A stretch of DNA of 64,000 nt from Heloderma charlesbogerti (lineage: Eukaryota > Chordata > Lepidosauria > Squamata > Helodermatidae): NCBI GenBank assembly GCA_026122225.1, contig JANEZZ010001901.1:372001-436000 (forward strand), written 5' to 3'. Below are positions 1 through 10,084 of this stretch, one piece after another. Positions within the stretch are counted from its first letter, which is position 1. Every line of letters starts with the position of its first letter. The position numbers and the translations under genes are program-made. Below the pieces are notes generated by a model. The model saw only the letters and a program-made list of their open reading frames with translations. It ran no database searches and had not been told where the DNA came from.

Positions 1-480
1 CATGCAGTGAGTCATTACTAGAAAACCCCAACAATTCCAAGTTCCACCATTTCATTGCCGCTTCTGTAATTTTGCCCTCACCAACAGCACCAGGGTAATC
101 CCCTGGAAAAGGCTAAAAGCAGGGCTAGAAGATTACCCGTATGAAGTGCATGGTAAACAGGGTCGAGCCAAAACAACTCTTCATTTTCCAAGACCATTTT
201 ACACAGCCTTAAAAGTGCACACTTTGGGGGACAATTGCCTTCCAGCCCCCAAATAGAATGCAAAAATGCTATCATGTTTACATTGCCCCCTCTTGGGTGC
301 TCAATGTCTCTACCTCTTCATTGCCTCCATTAGTCTTCAATGATGTTGTCACATAACCAGATGTAGTCATGTGATCCCACTCACCATATGATTGTTGATT
401 AGCTGGGATCATTTATGTGACTAGTGAATGATCCCAGAGCATTGGATAAGACAGAGGGAGCTGCCCTATACAAGGTCAGA
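1..480. other. No recognised feature
   Basis: I see no repeat family, open frame of coding character or RNA signature that I can name here. The open frames present are short and lack domain motifs. Confidence 0.4.
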
Positions 481-484
481 CTAT

Positions 485-1070
485 CTAGTGGAAAAACGTG
501 TTTGTCAAAGACCACGTTCCCATGTGGGTAATCTGCCTGGGGCTGCATGCTGGCGGTAGGTGGGGCTGAAGCCAGTGGTGGGTGGAGCCACTCCCTTTTC
601 TCTGTCTCTTTCTGCCACCGCCTTCTCTCTCTGTTTCTCTCTCTCCTTCTCTCTCTCTCCGGGGCAATCTGCATTACAACTTTAAACTGGTTTCAAACGG
701 GTTTATCTAAAGGGATCATGCAGTTTCATGAGGATACTGAGAATTCTTTGCCCTGTCCCCTGCCCAAGTGGCACTTCTTCCTAGAGCTACAATTCCCAGA
801 ATTCCTGTATTTGGTAGCCGTAATCACTAAAAACAGGTTTGAAACCAGTTTAAAGTTGTAATGTAGATTGCGCCCAACTCTCTCTCTGTAACACCCCTCG
901 TCTCTTTCTGACACCCCTTTCTCTCTTCCTTTTTTTCCCCACCCAGCATGCTGGTGGGGGATGGACAGATCATTCTGACCAGAGGTATGAAATGATTGCT
1001 TGAAGAGGGCTTTTGAAATGAGTCCAAGGGCAGCATGCATCTCTGGGGCTGCATGTTGCCCATGCCGGAT
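485..1070. repeat. MITE-like inverted repeat within a pyrimidine-rich block
   Basis: Two inverted arms of about 37 bp (roughly 662-699 and 837-877) each begin with a GGGC(G)CAATCT-type end and run into a stretch ending TGGTTTCAAAC. The arms enclose about 140 bp. The outer ends resemble those of the Harbinger-like MITEs elsewhere in the window. Outside the arms lie CT-rich tracts and a direct repeat of GGGGCTGCATG near 540 and 1042. I infer a non-autonomous DNA transposon. The target duplication is unclear, so the class is tentative. Confidence 0.5.
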
Positions 1071-2375
1071 CTAACCCATCAGAGTAGAGAGACAGCACCT
1101 CCCCAGGTTTTCAGGCAGTCATCTTTCACATCACCTGCTACCTGATTGTTTTAACTGGGAACTGAATACAAAGCATGTTGCATGCACTCTTCCACCAAGC
1201 AAGGATCCAATGGCCACCATGGGTGAGCGGACAGCGGAGTCAACTCATGCATGTGCCTCCCTACAGAGCATGGAAGAGGAAGGAGCATAACCAGGGAGGA
1301 AAATGTCCCCAAAGCCGCAGCATTTAGCAGAAACAGCGCACCAAGCAAGATCGAGAAAGGTGACTATTCGCACAATCAAACTGTGGTTTCAGGAAATACT
1401 TTCTAGCTTTCTGCTTGCTGTTTTCAGCCCCAAAATCTAAAGTGGAGAATATTTGCTGCAGCCCTAATAAACAATGGCATTATTTCCCCCACTGGAATGC
1501 GTGGTTTAAAATGCACCATGGCCAGGCATTCCGGGGTGTTAGAACTCTTGTACAGGATGTGATTCTGACAGCAGAGTTTCATCATTGGATTTTGAACCCA
1601 ACTGGATATAGCTGCAAAGGGGACCAGTTCTCGGCCCGTCTCCTTTCAACACTCTCTCCCAGTGGCGAAAAGACCGTCCCTTATCTCTCGATCAGTTACA
1701 TCTGGACAAGAGCAGGCGGGTGCTTCATCTCATTTGAAAGCTTAAGCAAACAGCCTATCTCCCTAGTGAGGCAATGCTAAGTTGATTTTTCCAGTTACTC
1801 AACTGCTCCCACTGTGTGTATAATGCGCTGAACTTTGAAACAAATGCCCCTTTCTGCCAAGGCAGCAATTTGTGTCAAGAAAATCCAAGATGCGTCGGAG
1901 AACACGGCGATATTAGCTGACACAGTGCAGGCTTAACACACTCTAGTTTTTGCACACTGAGGCCTGGCGCTGCCAACTGATGCATTCCGGAGCCAAGAGC
2001 AAACCACTGGGGCCACATCTGTGCTACTACAGGTGAATGTAGACCCTGTGTTGAAGCGTTGATTCATACGGTATACAGTGGAGTCCATTCAAAGTAGGAA
2101 CATTTTGTGATGGGTCCATTGCCATACACATCGGAGGATTTCCCTAGTTCTGTAATTTTGCCACAATTTGCACAGCCATTCTTTTGGCATTATCACTCAT
2201 GCACAATTTAGGGCTCCGGATCTTTCACTGAATATGTTCGTTTCTACTCTCAGGCCCAACGCATCATGTTTTTTTCATTCTCAAGATCCCAGAAGTGCTT
2301 ATTCTGTGCACTGCGCCATTGGCTTTGGAGTCTTAATGCCCCATAAATATTGTGCTGTTCCTGCGCATGCATATT
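1070..2375. other. No recognised feature; unique-looking DNA
   Basis: No repeat family was recognised. The segment around 1800-1960 has no simple repeats and looks like single-copy DNA. Open frames here (for example on the plus strand at 1415-1780) show no motif and no splice or start context that I would trust. Confidence 0.35.
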
Positions 2376-2379
2376 TCAT

Positions 2380-2520
2380 TCATCCATTTATTCATAGAAT
2401 TCGTAACATGCCTTTCACTTTGTATGGTCTCAAGGCACTTTATAATAGAAAATACCATTTAAAAAAGTAAAAACTCAAAAATAAAACAGCAACCAGTAGA
2501 TAAAAAACAGGAACTAAAAC
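2380..2520 (-). repeat. LINE 3'-end-like fragment
   Basis: Read on the minus strand, A-rich sequence leads to a phrase close to the LINE 3' tails at 16932 and 44930 (a short 'size' phrase, then an AATAAATGGATGAA-like end). The match is short and decayed. L2/CR1-group is a guess. Confidence 0.3.
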
Positions 2521-2547
2521 CCATTAGAGTATTACCAGTACCATTAA

Positions 2548-3604
2548 GGGAGCAATCCTATGGCCGCTAGTCAGTGGCTAGACAGCCATAGGATATGTGG
2601 GTTTCCAGGAACCGACCTTGGAGCCCGTGCTCTGAGGTCGGTTCCCAGAGAACTGACCTTCCCCCCCTTCCGTGCTGCCTTGCAGGCAACGCAGAATGGC
2701 CCTGTGCTCCATGCTCAGAAGAGGAGCACGGAGTGGCCAAAATGGGGCGTTCTAGGGGGCATTCCAGGGCTGGGAAGGCAGAAATGCTGCTACGACACAT
2801 CCTATGTGTTGTCCAGCAGCCTCCTCCCCCTTTCCGTCTTCCCGTGGCTAGACAGCCAAAATTGGCTGTCTAGCTGCGAATGCAGGGCAGGAGAAGTGCG
2901 TGTCAGATTCCCTTGGCCCCCTCCTTCCTCATGCACCACAAGAAGAGAGGCTTCAGTCTCAGGCCTTTAATTCACTATCCATCAGGTTCATTACAGATGC
3001 AAATCCTCAAAGACTGTCAGGCTACAAAGGAATACAGTTGCTTCATACATTTACGAATGGCTACAGGGGATCCAAATGGGAGCTATGACCTTGCCAGCAG
3101 TTTGAAACAAGAACTTGCTGGCTAGAATAACTTAGGGAGGGATGCCCCCCCCTTTCAGCGATGCTTCCCTACATCGACCCTCACACACCGCCAACTGGGT
3201 TGACTGTCTGACTCCGCCTCTAACTTTTCCTGCTTCACTCTGCACCGCAGTCTAGCATCCCTCAGGTCACACCTCAGGTCCCTCAGGTCACACTTCGCAC
3301 TGTCCTCCTCCTCGTCCTGGGTTCTCATGGAGGAGGGAAAGTGGGGGACTTCAGGCCCAGCCATCTCTGTGTTAGTATCCTGAGAAGCACACCTATCCAT
3401 ATCTGAATTTGCTCAGGAAGATGCCTCCCCTGGTTCTGGCAGTTCCCCTTCTGAGTCTGAACTGCTAACTATCTCCATATGCTCAGAATCAATCTTAACA
3501 GCGCGGAGGGAATGATCCCCTCCATGGTTCTCCTGCCCTGCATTGGATAGGATAGGTTGCCTCCAGGTTCGGAGGCAGACACCTATCCCCATAAGATTGC
3601 GCCC
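2548..3604. mobile_element. Harbinger-like non-autonomous DNA transposon, split by a solo LTR
   Basis: The outer ends are GGGAGCAATCCTATGG on the left and the complement-type end ATTGCGCCC on the right, flanked by TAA on both sides (2545-2547 and 3605-3607). Such 3-bp TWA duplications are typical of PIF/Harbinger elements. The element itself spans 2548-2900 and about 3506-3604. The interior contains short hairpins (for example GTCAGTGGCTAGACAGCCATAGG). The same family occurs at 43931-44915, 53132-53260 and 61109-61300. No transposase is encoded. The LTR at 2901-3500 interrupts it; the copy at 43931 shows what the unbroken sequence looked like around this point. Confidence 0.65.
2901..3500 (-). 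mobile_element. Solo LTR, family LTR-A copy 1
   Basis: The segment begins TGTCAGATTCCC and ends CTTAACA (TG...CA), with five-base flanks GTGCG (2896-2900) and GCGCG (3501-3505), one mismatch apart. Read on the minus strand it aligns throughout with the plus-strand LTR at 50676-51258. It also keeps a reading frame from its first bases to about 3155, interrupted by one TGA near 3413. That frame contains an acidic Ser/Asp/Glu phrase (SSSDSEGE) and a basic phrase (RDARLRCRVKQEKL). The internal region and partner LTR are absent, so this is a recombined solo LTR. Gypsy versus endogenous retrovirus is unresolved. Confidence 0.6.
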
Positions 3605-3607
3605 TAA

Positions 3608-3996
3608 AGGTATGAGAGAACTGAAAGGCACCTGACATGTTGCCAGGTGAACATGCCTAGGAATACAGTTCCAGAATTTGGCAGCCATCTAGAAAAGGCA
3701 CTCTCTCTGCTCATCACTCACTTAGGGGCACCTGTGGAATCCCTTCCATAGGAGATCTTAAAATTGGCGGGCATCTTCATGCAGGACAAGACAATCCATA
3801 TCCTGCTCTACATTGTACCTGATGCTGTGGGATTTCCTGAGATGACAAGAGATAGTTGGAGATGAAAGGGTTAAAGTCTGAATTGCACAGTGACCTCACA
3901 ACAAAGTGTCATGCTCGCAGATGCCAGTGTGGCGACAATGAAAACCTTTGGCCAGGTTAAAAAGTGGGGGGGAGTTGTCAATAACCGAATCTCGGA
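3608..3996. other. No recognised feature
   Basis: I can assign no repeat family or coding signal between the Harbinger-like element and the following hAT element. Confidence 0.35.
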
Positions 3997-4004
3997 ATGG
4001 CAAC

Positions 4005-4507
4005 TAGGGATGTCAGAGAATTCCGCCACAGACCCCAATGAGGCCGGAATCCAAGAATCTGGCCCCATTGGAGTCCATGGCGGAACAGAGCACTCACCTC
4101 CATGCCCCTCCAGAATCTGTCCAGGCCGGCTCCTCCGCACAGTGATCCTGCGGAGCCGGCCACTGACTCCGCATCACTGGTGATATGGCCAGCCGCCATT
4201 GCCATGCCATATCGCTGTGCTCAGTCCAGACGCAAATGGTGTAGTGGGCGCCATTTGTGGCCATAAAGCTGTTAGATTAGCCTGTTTGTAGTCCCTGTTT
4301 TTTCACGCGATAGGCTATGCAAATATATATGTAGATATTTGCGTAGCCTATCACGTGAAAACAGGGATGCAAATGGCGTAGTAGATGCTCTGCAGGATCA
4401 CTGCAGAGCGGAGCCAGCCTGGACAGATTCCTGGGGGAGGGACGGATCACCTCCCCCCCACACAGACCACCCCAACCAGAATGGGGTAAGTGATCCGCTC
4501 ATCCCTA
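4005..4507. mobile_element. hAT palindromic element, family hAT-D, with exact 8-bp TSD
   Basis: The ends are TAGGGATG... and ...CATCCCTA, flanked by identical ATGGCAAC at 3997-4004 and 4508-4515. Eight-base duplications and this terminal sequence fit the hAT superfamily. The centre is a strong hairpin: TTTTTTCACGCGATAGGCTATGC near 4300 pairs with the TAGCCTATCACGTGAAAAC stretch near 4345. No transposase frame is present. Relatives lie at 59767-60336 and 62920-63463. Confidence 0.8.
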
Positions 4508-4515
4508 ATGGCAAC

Positions 4516-4860
4516 TCGAATTTTGGGAGGAGCATCCAGGAGTTCTGAAGCGGCAACTTTCAACCCAAAGTTCCTGTTTTTCTACCAAAATTTCTGCAGC
4601 CATTCTACCTCTGTCTCACTGCCTTTCTTATTCTGTATGACCAGTATGATGTGGGTTTATATGGCTCTTGCTTCTCCAGCTGGGAGATAATTTTGTTTCT
4701 GTTTTTTAGAGAATTGACCAACATTTGCAAATTTTCCTTGTATTTGAGATGCATAATGACACCCCATCTCCCAGTTTTGCTTCTGTTTATAAACAGCACT
4801 TTCAGTGAGTTTTTTTAGAGCAGAGAAAATGGGGTATTATTTCTCAAAGCAAAAGAAAAC
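4516..4860. other. No recognised feature
   Basis: AT-rich sequence without a repeat family that I can name. Confidence 0.3.
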
Positions 4861-4861
4861 A

Positions 4862-5060
4862 CTGTTTCCACTTGTGTATTTGCACTATTCCACTATGACA
4901 TAGTGCCACCTAGAGGTTATGTAGCAAAAAGCAGGAAAGCAAATGATCTTCATGTAGTGCTTGGATCTCAATTCTGCGACGGAACTAAAAGCAGGTGCAG
5001 TGGATTAACAGCCTCATGTAGAAAAGCCCTAAGTGCCTCCAAAGTACTAATGTTATTGTT
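4862..5060. repeat. Interspersed repeat, family G
   Basis: This stretch is recognisably similar to the reverse complement of 35255-35420. Shared phrases include ATTCCACTAT, GTGCCACCTAGAGG and AGTGCTTGGATC. It also contains, at 5007-5019, the 13-bp site that became the target duplication of the complete BovB at 32009-35241. It is therefore a paralogous unoccupied target. The element class is unknown and no coding potential is visible. Confidence 0.55.
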
Positions 5061-5362
5061 GACATCTTTGTTAATTCCAAAGAAACTTGGAAAGTCCCCA
5101 ACTTCTTCTTCAGCATCCTGTCTCTTTACCCAGTAATTGGCAACTTGTCTAAGAAAGGTATGGATAACTGGCCTGCTTTTGTTGAAACCTGTGTATAATT
5201 CCTAGTAAGTTGTATTTTCATATATATGCATTTCATATCTATTTATTGCTATGGATATATATATAAGTTTGTGTATATATTAAAAATGAACTCAAAGAAA
5301 AAGAAAAAATATTTTTTAAAAAAGTCTTGGGCTGGCCATGCAAGGTGGGAAAGCCTTACATC

Positions 5363-5407
5363 ACACACACACACGCACACGCACACGCACACACGCACAC
5401 ACACACT
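5363..5407. repeat. (CA)n microsatellite
   Basis: Alternating CA with scattered G interruptions, preceded by an AT-rich and A-rich tract at about 5206-5320. Confidence 0.9.
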
Positions 5408-6280
5408 GTGCTGCAGGCCTGGTTCTGCTCCCCCCGCCCCCAATGGCTGTTTAATTAAGCATGGAAGTTAATTGATCGCATGTACATCTAGCTTGGCCCG
5501 TGCACATTTGACCTGCTGGGCATTTTTTGCTGGCTCCTCCAGACTCACTGCACCTGATTACGCAGCAATTTCCCCTCTGGACAGCTTTGGATTTTCTACC
5601 CGTATATGTCCATTTCCCCCTCTCCCTGCCTTCACGGCTGAGTTTCTTGGCAGGGTTCATCCAGAGAATTGGCACCTGTTGACGTTGCCTAGGCCAGGGT
5701 ATCTTTGCGCTGCAAACAGCGGGACACACTCTTTCCCCTGCGTCATGGTGTCAGAAGCGAGAAACGTCAGCGCCTGTGTGATTCTGACTGACTCCACAGA
5801 GTGTGGCTGGCCACTTGCAGTCTGACACTCCCACAGCTCAGTCACTAACACTTTCCGGTGGTGACAGTTGCCAACAGGAGCCTTCCAGCTGCCCCTTCCC
5901 TCTCTCCCAGTGCCTTTTCCTTCTAAGAACAAATTCCTGAGAAGTGGAGAGGAACATGGATTTCAGACGAGCTCCCTGCTCCTTGGCAGCCAGGAATTAC
6001 CACTAGGCCTGCTGCCCCCCTCTGCTCTGATTAAAGACTTTTTACTCAATTGATCCCAAGCTTATTAATGGATGGATGAATAACATTTGCATCTTTTTCC
6101 GAACCTTCAAAATATAAGGAGAAATTGGATGACTTAGGAAAGAAGAGACAGGTGCATAAACCACAGCTACTGCTGACTGGTAGAAAGAAAGGTTGCCTTT
6201 TAATATTTTCTTTTTTCATCTTTTATTACAGCAACACACCGGAACCAAAAATAGCCTCAGAATCAAAACACATATGCTCC
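5408..6280. other. No recognised feature
   Basis: No named repeat. Open frames on both strands overlap (for example 5472-5825 plus and 5657-5932 minus) without recognisable motifs, which argues against an exon. Confidence 0.35.
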
Positions 6281-6284
6281 AGAC

Positions 6285-6480
6285 CAGGCGTGGAGAACCT
6301 CAGCCTCGGGGGCCAAATCTGGCCCGCTGGGGTACCTTCCCAGCTTTGTTCAGTTCCCCCCCTCCATTCTTAACGGTTCAATTGTGTCTCCTAAGATTTT
6401 ACTGGCGATAAGAATTTGAAGCTAAAATGTGCTGGTATGTTTTGTAGTTTTGGCCTCACCCCCTAAAAACGTGGCCCCTG
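6285..6480 (+). mobile_element. hAT fragment, family hAT-F
   Basis: The left part contains GAACCTCAGCCTCGGGGGCC followed by AAATCTGGCCCG. It matches the start of the complete element at 46825-47162. The right end is not clear. Confidence 0.5.
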
Positions 6481-6779
6481 AAAGCTTCAATTCCCAAATG
6501 CATTGGGGGTTGGGGAGTTTTAATGGAGCTACCGGGAAAGAGTGGACAGTAGAGTGGGAATCACAGCTGTGCACTTGAGATGCTGGGAACCTGGAGCCGT
6601 CTTGCCTTCCTCTGCCTCAACTTCCTGTGCAAGGTCAAGTTGGTTATTCTTAGTGCTGCCACCTGACAGAAACCAAAACAAGTAAGGGAGCCCTCTCACA
6701 ATGAACTTCATCGCAACCCATTTCCATTGAAATCATTTCTAGAGAAGTTGGGAGGGCGGGGCACCCTCAGGGCCACTTA

Positions 6780-6899
6780 GGACACGGTCCTGTGCGTGTT
6801 TAGACAGAAAAGAAGTCCTGCAACTCCCAGCATTCCCCAGCCAGCCACGCTGGGAGTTGTGGGACTTTTTCCTGTCTAAACATGCATAGGATTGCGCCC
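6780..6899. mobile_element. Harbinger-like MITE with TTA TSD
   Basis: This is a near-perfect palindrome. The left arm carries GTGTTTAGACAGAAAAGAAG and the right arm carries CTTTTTCCTGTCTAAACATG, ending ATTGCGCCC. Flanks are TTA at 6777-6779 and 6900-6902. The TWA-type duplication and the GGGCGCAAT-type end link it to the larger element at 2548-3604. Partial relatives lie at 15585-15672 and 29975-30042. Confidence 0.7.
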
Positions 6900-6902
6900 T
6901 TA

Positions 6903-7415
6903 ATGGCCTCTCACTCCACTGGAGGTGGTGCTTCACGGCCCAGCCTTTCCAAGAGGGCAGGATGTATTAGCTGGCTTCTTGTTGTTCTTTGGTTTTCTGT
7001 GTTTACCTGTCCTCTCGTCACTTCCTGGTTGGATTTCTTTGCTTTTTCTCTCTTTTTTACTTCTCCCTACATTTTGAGATCTCCCCCACTCCTGCTCGTT
7101 CCTCTTTCCTTTGCTTCCTTTTCCTCTCCAGGGGTTGGATCCAGATTTATGCTGGATCAGCTATGCTGATGAAAATCGGCTTCCCCATCCCTCCTCCCCA
7201 CAGCACCCCCTCCAACCCCCTGAAAATACTATACAGAAAGTCAGAAGGAGCCTGCTTGATGGGGTGAACAGTAGTTGGGGGGGAATCCCCCAAAATCAGG
7301 CATCAGGAACCTCCGCAATGGAGCCCTACCTCCCATGGAAGGTGCAGATGTTTTAGCCTAGGGCTGGTAGGAGTTGGAATCCAAAAACAACTGAGGATGT
7401 TCAAGTGGTTGGGGA
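6903..7415. other. No recognised feature
   Basis: A pyrimidine-rich stretch at about 6990-7130, then sequence without a family that I can name. Confidence 0.35.
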
Positions 7416-7460
7416 AGTCTGCTCTAGCCACTACACCACACTGCTCTCTTCAATGCCAGT
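7345..7460 (-). repeat. Fragments of hAT-C palindrome and CORE-SINE head
   Basis: About 7355-7410 resembles half of the hAT-C palindrome (GGAGTTGGAATCC phrase). Next to it, 7421-7450 holds CTAGCCACTACACCACACTG, the reverse complement of the tRNA-like head of the CORE SINEs at 21552 and 61735. Both are short relics. Confidence 0.4.
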
Positions 7461-7715
7461 GAATGAGCCAGTGACCTGCTCCTTGTAAAGCACAACACAC
7501 TAGGGTATAAGCCCTCCTCTGTCTCAACTTTAGGTAGGAACCCTACAGGGTGAGACAAGTGCATGTGGGAGCAGATTGGCTATATGGGACCCCAAAGAGA
7601 CGCAAGGTAGCTAGCTCAGCAGAGGTATTATTTCTCCAGTAGCCTGTTCCTTCACCGCAAGTGGGCCACTCACTGGTTGCCTAGTTTTCCCCTGCTGCTG
7701 GTTCCAGGGGGATTT

Positions 7716-7876
7716 GTCTCTTTTAATTTAAAAATTAAAATTTTAATTTATTTGCAACACAACAATACCAAAAATAACCAAAAAGTCAAAAAAAAGGGGG
7801 GGGGATTCATATCATAAAATATATCGATACATAGTAATCATTAACATCCTTTGGGGTTGGATTAGTCTCTTTTAAT
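7716..7876. mobile_element. Small retroelement insertion with 12-bp TSD
   Basis: GTCTCTTTTAAT occurs at 7716-7727 and again, exactly, at 7865-7876. The 137 bp between them is A-rich at the left and contains a poly-A/poly-G run. A perfect 12-bp flanking repeat is the mark of target-primed insertion by a LINE machinery. I do not recognise the inserted family. Confidence 0.5.
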
Positions 7877-7904
7877 GGCACGTGCCAACAGTTCACTGTA
7901 TTGC

Positions 7905-8012
7905 AGGATTCCCCAACATCCTGTAGTCCAGATGTGTTGGACTACAACTCCCGGCCTTGCTGGCTGAGGAATGCTGGGAGTTGCAGTCTAACACATCTGG
8001 AAGATGCCCAGC
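7905..8012. mobile_element. hAT palindrome, family hAT-C
   Basis: The arms CCAGATGTGTTGGACTACAA and TTGCAGTCTAACACATCTGG form a hairpin around a short loop. The same design occurs at 31693-31824 and 47178-47258, where exact 8-bp duplications are visible. The duplication of this copy is not clear. Confidence 0.6.
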
Positions 8013-8034
8013 TGAGGAACTCTTCTATATGATT

Positions 8035-8235
8035 ATGATTATGAGATTAATATAATGCTTCCATATTTTTAAAAAAACCTCTAAACAGTTTACAAGAAAA
8101 TTAAACACATTAAAATGCATCATGATGTGTATTAAAATACAATTAAAATAAATACTAAAACATGTATATACAATATTAATAAAAACATTAAAAGCAATTT
8201 AAAACCACTACAACACATAATTACAAAAAAACTTG
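8035..8235 (-). repeat. LINE 3'-UTR-like fragment
   Basis: AT-rich sequence with AAACAGTTTACAAG near 8085 followed by repeated short TTAAAA phrases. This is the same layout as the minus-strand LINE ends at 23895 and 44930. Confidence 0.45.
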
Positions 8236-8279
8236 AGCACTGAAGTGGGGTATATGTATGTATTTTTGGTTAAAATGTG

Positions 8280-8516
8280 GGTCGGATTTTATTATCCCCT
8301 TGTTTGTTCAACATAATTGATCTGATGTTTACGTTCTGGACTGGCAGTTTGCTGAAAGGTTTACGCTAGTATTTTCTACTGTTAGGTCATCTTATGTATC
8401 GTTGTCTTTTGATATTTTATTTGATGCTATATGTTCATGCTATATGTTATGCTATATGTTAGCCACTTTGGGCTTCTTTTTGGAGGGTAAAGGGGGATAC
8501 AAATAAATGGTGATGC
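8280..8516 (+). repeat. LINE 3' end
   Basis: TTAGCCACTTTGGG is followed by GGATACAAATAAATGG near 8500, a plus-strand L2/CR1-group tail phrase ending in short A-rich repeats. Confidence 0.45.
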
Positions 8517-8559
8517 TGATGATGGTTCAGCTGGGCTACAGAGATCCCATGGCAATGCT

Positions 8560-8750
8560 TCAGTTCCGAAGCCAGTGCTAGAATCTGGAGGACAAGCAGG
8601 GTCAGCCCTGGTTAGTGCCTGGATGGGAGACCGCCTGGGAATCAGGCTTCCTGCACTGAGCAGGGGGCTGGACTCGATGGTCTTGCAGGCCCCTTCCAGC
8701 CCTATGGTTCTAAGTCTATGTCTGTCTTGCAGGCCCCTTCCAACCCTATG
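8560..8750 (+). mobile_element. 5S-rRNA-derived SINE with CR1-type tail
   Basis: The stretch AAGCAGGGTCAGCCCTGG-TTAGTGCCTGGATGGGAGACC matches the middle and 3' part of vertebrate 5S rRNA, including the internal control region for RNA polymerase III. It continues into GCAGGGGGCTGGACTCGATGG and a GGCCCCTTCCA phrase, which are shared with the CR1 3' end at 28281-28385. The 5' end is degraded. A better copy lies at 43405-43565. This is a SINE, not a 5S gene. Its tail is the seed of the tandem array that follows. Confidence 0.75.
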
Positions 8751-9428
8751 GTTCTATGTCTATGTCTGTCTTGTAGGCCCCTTCCAGCCCTATGGTTCTA
8801 TGTCTATGTCTGTCTTGCAGGCCCCTTCCAACCCTATGGTTCTATGTCTATGTCTGTCTTGCAGGCCCCTTCCAGCCCTATGGTTCTATGTCTATGTCTG
8901 TCTTGCAGGCCCCTTCCAGCCCTATGGTTCTAAGTCTATGTCTGTCTTGTAGGCCCCTTCCAGCCCTATGGTTCTATGTCTATGTCTGTCTTGCAGGCCC
9001 CTTCCAGCCCTATGGTTCTATGTCTATGTCTGTCTTGCAGGCCCCTTCCAGCCCTATGGTTCTATGTCTATGTCTGTCTTGCAGGCCCCTTCCAGCCCTA
9101 TGGTTCTATGTCTATGTCTGTCTTGCAGGCCCCTTCCAGCCCTATGGTTCTATGTCTATGTCTGTCTTGCAGGCCCCTTCCAGCCCTATGGTTCTATGTC
9201 TATGTCTGTCTTGCAGGCCCCTTCCAGCCCTATGGTTCTATGTCTATGTCTGTCTTGCAGGCCCCTTCCAGCCCTATGGTTCTATGTCTATGTCTGTCTT
9301 GCAGGCCCCTTCCAGCCCTATGGTTCTATGTCTATGTCTGTCTTGCAGGCCCCTTCCAGCCCTATGGTTCTATGTCTATGTCTGTCTTGCAGGCCCCTTC
9401 CAGCCCTATGGTTCTATGTCTATGTCTG
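8681..9428. repeat. 44-bp minisatellite, 17 units, grown from a SINE tail
   Basis: Units starting TCTTGCAGGCCCCTTCC and ending ATGTCTATGTCTG repeat with a 44-bp period; 748 bp is exactly 17 units. The first unit is continuous with the CR1-type tail of the 5S-derived SINE. Units 1-7 carry variants (TAAG for TATG; TTGTAGG for TTGCAGG; CCAACCC for CCAGCCC). Units 8-17 (8989-9428) are identical by eye. Because 44 is not a multiple of 3, all three forward frames stay open, producing open frames of up to 236 codons that are not genes. A (TC)n tract follows at 9429-9458. Confidence 0.95.
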
Positions 9429-9458
9429 TGATGTCTCTCTCTCTCTCTCTCTCTCTTC
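9429..9458. repeat. (TC)n microsatellite
   Basis: A short run of CT dinucleotides directly after the 44-bp array. Confidence 0.85.
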
Positions 9459-9641
9459 AGGGTTCACATTTGTCTTTCTGTGTAGGGTCATACCCTTGCT
9501 GATTCTTGACTTGTGCAGGGCAGGGGTAGGCTGAAAATAGATCTCCAGATATTTGGGGGCTTTTCTTTTAGATTTAGAGTACATGATTTAAAAGGAGCTA
9601 GACCACCTTATAATAACCAATCAGCAAACTTACAACATAAT

Positions 9642-9937
9642 TGTTGCCGGGTATGGTATTAGGTATAATAACTGGCATAGGACTAAAGGTATAAAAGGAG
9701 GTTTCACCTTATGGGAGAGGCCCTGCCTTCTATCCTGACCCTAAGCGAACTTCTTCTTGGAGGCAGAGGGGACAGAGCCTCTGTCAACAGATTGGTTGTA
9801 AGTCTATTTTTCTGTTTCTGTATTCAGTATAAAAGGTGTGTGTGCATGTTACTTTTCCCTAATAAAAGCATTCTATTCTATTTTAAACCACTGTCGGGGT
9901 GTGTGGAAGTCAGTGTATCTCAGTAAAGGTGGCCACA
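9642..9937 (+). mobile_element. Probable compact solo LTR
   Basis: The sequence begins TGTTGCC and ends GGCCACA (inverted ends, 6 of 7 matching). Its flanks are ATAAT (9637-9641) and ATAAC (9938-9942), one mismatch apart. Inside, TATAAAAG at 9690 precedes AATAAAA at 9861 by about 170 bp, the order expected of promoter and poly(A) signal in an LTR. A CCAAT box lies just outside, at 9616-9622. No internal genes or second LTR are present. The exact boundaries are inferred. Confidence 0.5.
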
Positions 9938-9944
9938 ATAACAC

Positions 9945-10000
9945 TTCCTTTTTCCCCATAGGGATGAATGACAACCTTTCACTTCTATGGGAAAAAGGAG
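9945..10000. repeat. Short inverted repeat
   Basis: TTTTTCCCCATAG near 9950 pairs with CTATGGGAAAAAG near 9984 around a 20-base loop. It may be a MITE relic. Confidence 0.4.
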
Positions 10001-10084
10001 AAGGGAGCCAATGAAATGGGGTGTCTAAACCTGTCACCCACTTTTGGAAAGCCCAACCATTAAGAACTAAGCACATTCCTATCT

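Noticed and set aside
8681..9428. Possible CRISPR-like or other spaced repeat array
   Set aside because: Units are contiguous with no spacers and the host is a vertebrate.
8575..9534. Several overlapping forward open frames of 71-236 codons
   Set aside because: They are the 44-bp minisatellite read in all three frames; the repeat contains no stop and 44 is not a multiple of 3.
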